From JAUSIK01 sp964362915 (lineage in GTDB: Archaea > Nanobdellota > Nanobdellia > Pacearchaeales > GW2011-AR1), in assembly GCA_964362915.1 (NCBI GenBank), contig CAYIGH010000002.1, forward strand, positions 1 through 64,000: DNA of 64,000 bases, read 5' to 3'. Below, in pieces: positions 60,581 through 64,000 of the stretch (position 1 is the stretch's first letter; each line of letters begins with the position of its first letter). The notes beneath the pieces were generated by a model. It was not told the DNA's origin, ran no database searches, and worked only from the letters and a program-made list of their open reading frames with translations. A program made the translations under genes and the position numbers.

Positions 60581-61111
60581 ATGAAAACATTAAGAATAGT
60601 ATTCATTATAATGCTTGTTTCTTTACTAATAGCTTCACTTTGGAACTACATTCCAGCTATAAAGCAAGGAGCCCATTTAATTCTAGATCCTACAGCAGGC
60701 AGATTATTGAACTACAATGTAAATCTGGGAATGATATTCGTTTCAGCGATAATAACTCTTTTTATAACAATTGTTCAAAAATATACTGTAGATAACGAAA
60801 CTCTCAAGCAATTGAAAGGGGAGCAAAAAAAGATTCAGGAAGATATGAAACTACTTAAGGAACATCCAGAAAAACTAATGCAGCTTCAAAAACAAAGTAT
60901 GGAAAAAGCAGGCGAAATGTTCTCCCTTTCAATGAAGTCTTTCAGTTACACAGCAATTCCAATAATACTTTTTTTCAGATGGTTTAGCGATTATTTTGGA
61001 GCATTCAATCCTCCTCTAAAAATACTTGGCTTTCTCTCATGGTTCTGGGCATATTTAATCTTTAGCATAATTTTCTCTATCATATTTAGAAAAGCATTTA
61101 AATTGCCCTAA
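60581..61111 (+). CDS. DUF106 (EMC3/TMCO1-type) membrane insertase
   Basis: 176 aa with three membrane helices and a central coiled coil (LKQLKGEQKKIQEDMKLLKE and EKLMQLQKQSMEKAGEMFSL), the layout of archaeal DUF106 proteins in the Oxa1/EMC3/TMCO1 superfamily. It would insert membrane proteins with SecY. In many archaea it lies near secY and adk; here adk is missing between them. Confidence 0.88.
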   Translation: MKTLRIVFIIMLVSLLIASLWNYIPAIKQGAHLILDPTAGRLLNYNVNLGMIFVSAIITLFITIVQKYTVDNETLKQLKGEQKKIQEDMKLLKEHPEKLMQLQKQSMEKAGEMFSLSMKSFSYTAIPIILFFRWFSDYFGAFNPPLKILGFLSWFWAYLIFSIIFSIIFRKAFKLP

Positions 61112-61327
61112 TTAAAATTCTATTGTCAATAAAGGAGCAATATCTATATTATCTATTTTATATTTTGTAAAATAAATATATTCTAAATCCCCATAACGTA
61201 TCCCTGACTTATCCCTATCCTGCTCTTTTTCCCATCTAAGCTTAGATAATTGGTAAGAATAAGAGCAACATCCATCTAATCCAACCATGCTAATTAAAAG
61301 CATAACCAACCCCTTTTCATTTAACAT
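61112..61327 (-). CDS. Small unknown protein after psmA, translationally overlapping
   Basis: 71 aa from ATG 61327, overlapping the psmA stop by 11 nt. The sequence MLLISMVGLDGCCSYSYQLS then KYKIDNIDIAPLLTIEF has no family I know. The overlap suggests coupling with psmA but the coding case is weak; it could be a spurious frame. It converges with DUF106. Confidence 0.4.
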   Translation of the reverse strand: MLNEKGLVMLLISMVGLDGCCSYSYQLSKLRWEKEQDRDKSGIRYGDLEYIYFTKYKIDNIDIAPLLTIEF

Positions 61328-62042
61328 ACTTCTTTAAGGCATCGCCTTGTAATCTAACAAGATTCTCTCCGTCTGTCTTTACATAAACAACTTCAAAACG
61401 CTGAATATCAAAATTTTTCTCCAAAATTTCTTTAAATATCTTAAATGAGAGTTTTATTCCTTCTTCGATTATCATGCCTTCTTTATAATCTCTTCTCAAT
61501 GTCTCTCTAATCTTCTCGTCATTTTCTCCTATAGCATTTGCTTTAAAAGCAGTATAATTGCCTGTAACATCTGTTGTGTACAAATGTACTTGCCCCTTAT
61601 TAACTCCCCCCAGCATAATAGAAACACCATATGGTCTTATACCGCCATATTGAGTTGACATCTGCTTTCTGTCAGCGATCATTCTGATAACAGTAATGGG
61701 TTCTATCGGAGAGTTGTAGGTAACTCTATTTTGTTGAGATAATATCTGCGCCTGATCAATTAGAACTCGGGCATCTGATAATATGCCTGCAGCAGTTGCA
61801 ATAATATGCTCATCAACCTCAAAGATTTTATGGGAAGATTCGCTGGCAATTAATTTATCCCTAATTCTTTTATCAGCAATAATCATAATACCATCCTTGC
61901 ATACAATTCCTATACTTGCACTTCCAAATTTAACGATTTTTTCAGCATATTCCACCTGTAATAAATGCCCGTCCGGAGAGAACATAGTCGCAGCTCGGTC
62001 ATAGCCCATTGCTTGGTGTTGTAGTTCTGTTGGCATATCCAT
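61317..62042 (-). CDS. psmA: Proteasome subunit alpha
   Basis: 241 aa. The N-terminal gate and alpha signature AMGYDRAATMFSPDGHLLQV followed by EYAEKIVKFGSASIGIVCKD, with later HIIATAAGILSDARVLIDQA and GIRPYGVSIMLGG. It has no N-terminal Thr active site, as expected for alpha. It forms the outer rings of the 20S proteasome. It diverges from SBDS across a 327-nt structured gap. Confidence 0.94.
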   Translation of the reverse strand: MDMPTELQHQAMGYDRAATMFSPDGHLLQVEYAEKIVKFGSASIGIVCKDGIMIIADKRIRDKLIASESSHKIFEVDEHIIATAAGILSDARVLIDQAQILSQQNRVTYNSPIEPITVIRMIADRKQMSTQYGGIRPYGVSIMLGGVNKGQVHLYTTDVTGNYTAFKANAIGENDEKIRETLRRDYKEGMIIEEGIKLSFKIFKEILEKNFDIQRFEVVYVKTDGENLVRLQGDALKKYVK

Positions 62043-62369
62043 ATTAGAAATTACCTCGATACATTCTTAGAATGTTCCATATTTAAGCTTTACTGAATAA
62101 TGCCTTTTTAAAGCTTATGAATTCTCTGTCTCTATTTTTTCTCTCTAGCATTCTTTAACAAGTCATTAATAAAGGTTTTTCCTAACTTATTTAATTAAAA
62201 TTACCGGGGTGATATAAATGAAACCAACCTAACAACAATGAAAAAAGAAAGAAATAACATAACCAGTTTTCTACCTCTTTAGACACCATCTACCTCTTTT
62301 CAGTTTCTTTCTTTTTTCTCATTTTTGATTTATAATAATATTTATATAATTACCTAAGTTCTAGAAAAC
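62043..62369. promoter_or_regulatory. Structured divergent intergenic region between psmA and SBDS
   Basis: It contains a strong Shine-Dalgarno-like GGGGTGAT (about 62207-62214) before a tiny ORF ATG AAA CCA ACC TAA (62218-62232), and an inverted repeat: AATGAAAAAAGAAAGAAA (62237-62254) with TTTCTTTCTTTTTT (62304-62317), then CTCATT. Between the arms CTACCTCTTT is repeated (62271-62280 and 62290-62299). TTTATATAAT at 62341-62350 is the likely TATA box of SBDS, 20-29 nt before its ATG at 62370. No larger gene was found. Whether the leader structure is transcribed is unknown. Confidence 0.5.
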
Positions 62370-63041
62370 ATGCCAAAAGTAACAGCAAGAATTAAGATAA
62401 AGAACAAACATTATGAAACCCATGTTGACTTAGATGAAGCATTAAAAATAAGAGAGGGAAAAGGCGATATAGTAACTGCATTAGACTCCCCAAATATTTA
62501 TTATGATATAAAAAAAGGCACATTAGCTTCTAATACAGATCTTAAAGAGGCATTTGGAACAACAAATATTCACGAAATAGCCAAAATCATTATAATAAAA
62601 GGAGAAGTTCAAAAGACTCAAGAATTCAGAGATGCAGAAAAAGAAAATAAAATTAAGCAGATAATAGACTTATTGCTAAGGAATGCAGTGGATCAGCATG
62701 GCAGACCATTTACAGAAGAAAGACTTAAAACAGCAATACAGCAAGCACATTACAATTTTGACAATCGCCCCGCTGAACAGCAGTTAAACCCCCTCGTCCA
62801 CGAGCTTAAGAAAATAATACCTATAAAAGTATCAACAAAGAAAGTTAAATTAATAATACCTGCTAGATTTACAGGCCAGGTTTATGGTATTCTTAAAGAC
62901 CATAAAGAATCAGAAGATTGGCTTGCAAATGGAGATTTGCAAGTTATCCTTAATATCCCTCCCGGAATCTTAATAGATTTTTATGAAAAGCTTAATTCAA
63001 TTACCCATGGCGCCGCACAGAGCGAAGAAATAGCTGAATAA
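62370..63041 (+). CDS. Ribosome maturation protein SBDS homologue (SDO1)
   Basis: 223 aa. TARIKIKNKHYETHVDLDEA, YYDIKKGTLASNTDLKEAFG, TNIHEIAKIIIIKGEVQKTQ, then HGRPFTEERLKTAIQQAHYN and NLVHELKKIIPI-like PLVHELKKIIPIKVSTKKVK. It matures the large ribosomal subunit. In archaea it is usually followed by rrp4, rrp41, rrp42; here another gene is inserted before rrp4. Confidence 0.92.
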   Translation: MPKVTARIKIKNKHYETHVDLDEALKIREGKGDIVTALDSPNIYYDIKKGTLASNTDLKEAFGTTNIHEIAKIIIIKGEVQKTQEFRDAEKENKIKQIIDLLLRNAVDQHGRPFTEERLKTAIQQAHYNFDNRPAEQQLNPLVHELKKIIPIKVSTKKVKLIIPARFTGQVYGILKDHKESEDWLANGDLQVILNIPPGILIDFYEKLNSITHGAAQSEEIAE

Positions 63042-63054
63042 TAAAATAATAAAT

Positions 63055-63080
63055 TGAGGTGATGGAGAATATAGATTAAG
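63055..63080 (+). promoter_or_regulatory. Strong Shine-Dalgarno with a nested mini-ORF
   Basis: GAGGTGATGG at 63056-63065 is an excellent match to the archaeal anti-SD. The ATG inside it opens ATG GAG AAT ATA GAT TAA (63062-63079), ending one nt before the ATG of the next gene at 63081. Same design as the site at 62207. A leader-peptide-like arrangement is possible. Confidence 0.45.
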
Positions 63081-63554
63081 ATGGAAGTTAAAGAATTTGA
63101 TGGAGATATAGATAGTAGGAAAGTCAAAACAATTATGAAGCTAACAGATAGAGTAAAACAATGGTTTGCCAAACCTAAAAATAAAGATACTCCAACTCCT
63201 CATTTTGAGGAAAGAAATGGTGTTCTTAGCGTGCATCAAGATTCTGCTGATAATACTCGGTATCGAGTTATGTTAAATCCCTCTTTTATTGGGAGTATAG
63301 CCTTGCCTTCTGGTCAAAACTTTCTCTCTTCGGAAAATGGCATCGCCGTCCTCCCTATGACCATAGATAATAATACCTATGTAATAAATAACTCTATCAG
63401 TGGTGCATATCTGTATTTACCTTTTTCTGGAGCTACGGTCTTAGTAGCTAAAGGTGTTTGGGGAGACTGGTTTCCTAAACAATTTTTTAATTCAAAAATA
63501 ACTTTTTACACAGGAGCTACTTCTTACCAAAGCCCAAAAAACCAAAAACCTTAA
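63081..63554 (+). CDS. Unknown protein inserted between SBDS and rrp4
   Basis: 157 aa. A helical N-terminus (KTIMKLTDRVKQWFAKPKNK), then a beta-rich rest with MTIDNNTYVINNSISGAYLY and FSGATVLVAKGVWGDWFPKQ. No signal peptide. I recognise no family. Its place inside an otherwise conserved operon resembles the five inserted proteins of the ribosomal operon. Confidence 0.6.
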   Translation: MEVKEFDGDIDSRKVKTIMKLTDRVKQWFAKPKNKDTPTPHFEERNGVLSVHQDSADNTRYRVMLNPSFIGSIALPSGQNFLSSENGIAVLPMTIDNNTYVINNSISGAYLYLPFSGATVLVAKGVWGDWFPKQFFNSKITFYTGATSYQSPKNQKP

Positions 63555-63643
63555 AAACCCCAAAATCCCTAATGTTTTTGAAAAAGTAAAGACAGACATA
63601 GAAAAATTACATTATTCTTTTGTCTGAATAAATTACTATTACA

Positions 63644-64000
63644 ATGAGAAATGAAATTAATGAGGCACACGAAGCCGCAGATATTGATTCTGATGCTTCT
63701 GGCAAAAGAAGAATAGTTGTCCCAGGAGAAGTAATTGCCACAGGCATAGATTTTCTCCCCGGAGAAGGAACAAAAAGAGACGGCGATAATGTAGTTGCTA
63801 TGAGATTTGGTCTAGCAGAAGAAGCAGGCAAAGTAATTAGAGTAATTTCTATTTTCGGCGCATTTATCCCAAGAAGAAATAATGTTGTTATAGGGCGCAT
63901 AGAAGACATAACTTATAACGGCTGGATAGTTAATATAGATTCTGCCCCCCAAGCATTTCTCCCAATAGAAGAGGTTCCGAGATTTATAAATAAAAATGAA
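63644..64000 (+). CDS. rrp4: Exosome RNA-binding protein Rrp4 (partial)
   Basis: 119 codons to the window end. RRIVVPGEVIATGIDFLPGE, RDGDNVVAMRFGLAEEAGKV and VIRVISIFGAFIPRRNNVVI are Rrp4 N-terminal and S1-domain start motifs. It caps the archaeal exosome with Rrp41 and Rrp42. The start ATG 63644 follows a short AT-rich gap 63555-63643. Confidence 0.9.
   Translation, partial: MRNEINEAHEAADIDSDASGKRRIVVPGEVIATGIDFLPGEGTKRDGDNVVAMRFGLAEEAGKVIRVISIFGAFIPRRNNVVIGRIEDITYNGWIVNIDSAPQAFLPIEEVPRFINKNE

Overview
The window looks like a DPANN archaeon, most likely of the Woesearchaeota/Pacearchaeota type. It is AT-rich and densely packed. It carries an archaeal-order ribosomal superoperon, SBDS-Rrp4, a proteasome alpha subunit, PCNA, a TrmB regulator, archaeal class III (type IV) pilins, a class I CCA-adding enzyme and a single-polypeptide primase like the PriS-PriL fusion of Nanoarchaeum. 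Many genes have a TTTAAATA-like TATA box only 20-35 nt before ATG, as in leaderless transcription. Strong Shine-Dalgarno sites are rare. No tRNA, rRNA or CRISPR array was recognised.

Layout. 1-8.9 kb is an accessory region: a complete diversity-generating retroelement (DGR: target gene, variable repeat, template repeat, reverse transcriptase), a presenilin-type protease, a TrmB regulator, a second DGR target with no matching template here, two VapBC pairs and an AAA ATPase flanked by a duplicated 3' end of the cca gene. 8.9-18.5 kb (minus strand) holds cca, an Era-like GTPase/DUF2073/Zn-ribbon cluster, large surface proteins (one split by two assembly gaps that look artificial) and pilin-like proteins. 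18.5-24.9 kb has an ArmA/FmrO-like rRNA methyltransferase, an IS91-like insertion that truncated a regulator, a tail-to-tail toxin-antitoxin pair and decayed subtilase/beta-helix surface genes. 24.9-30.4 kb is a type IV pilus operon (three pilins, ATPase, two TadC/FlaJ-like membrane proteins). 30.4-40.4 kb has glutaredoxin/thioredoxin reductase, a tRNA-editing protein, a secreted nuclease, surface proteins, a third DGR target and primase. 40.4-45.1 kb holds PCNA and a putative defence island: trypco2-like protein, two membrane peptides, DNA adenine methyltransferase, a small helical protein, a MORC-like GHKL ATPase and an unknown protein. 45.3-61.1 kb is the superoperon uL3 to secY-DUF106. 61.1-64 kb holds psmA, SBDS, an unknown gene and rrp4 (runs off the end).

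Most notable. (1) In the DGR, every core difference between the template and variable repeats lies at a template adenine. Two paralogous targets 32 kb apart differ from each other in the way expected from a second, unseen template. None of the three targets has a signal peptide, so diversification appears intracellular. (2) Five unrelated-looking small proteins (106-142 aa) and a DnaQ-like exonuclease sit between ribosomal protein genes with 1-4 nt overlaps or gaps. They look like an undescribed lineage-specific set. (3) The methyltransferase-MORC-trypco2 island fits a poorly known restriction-like or conflict system.
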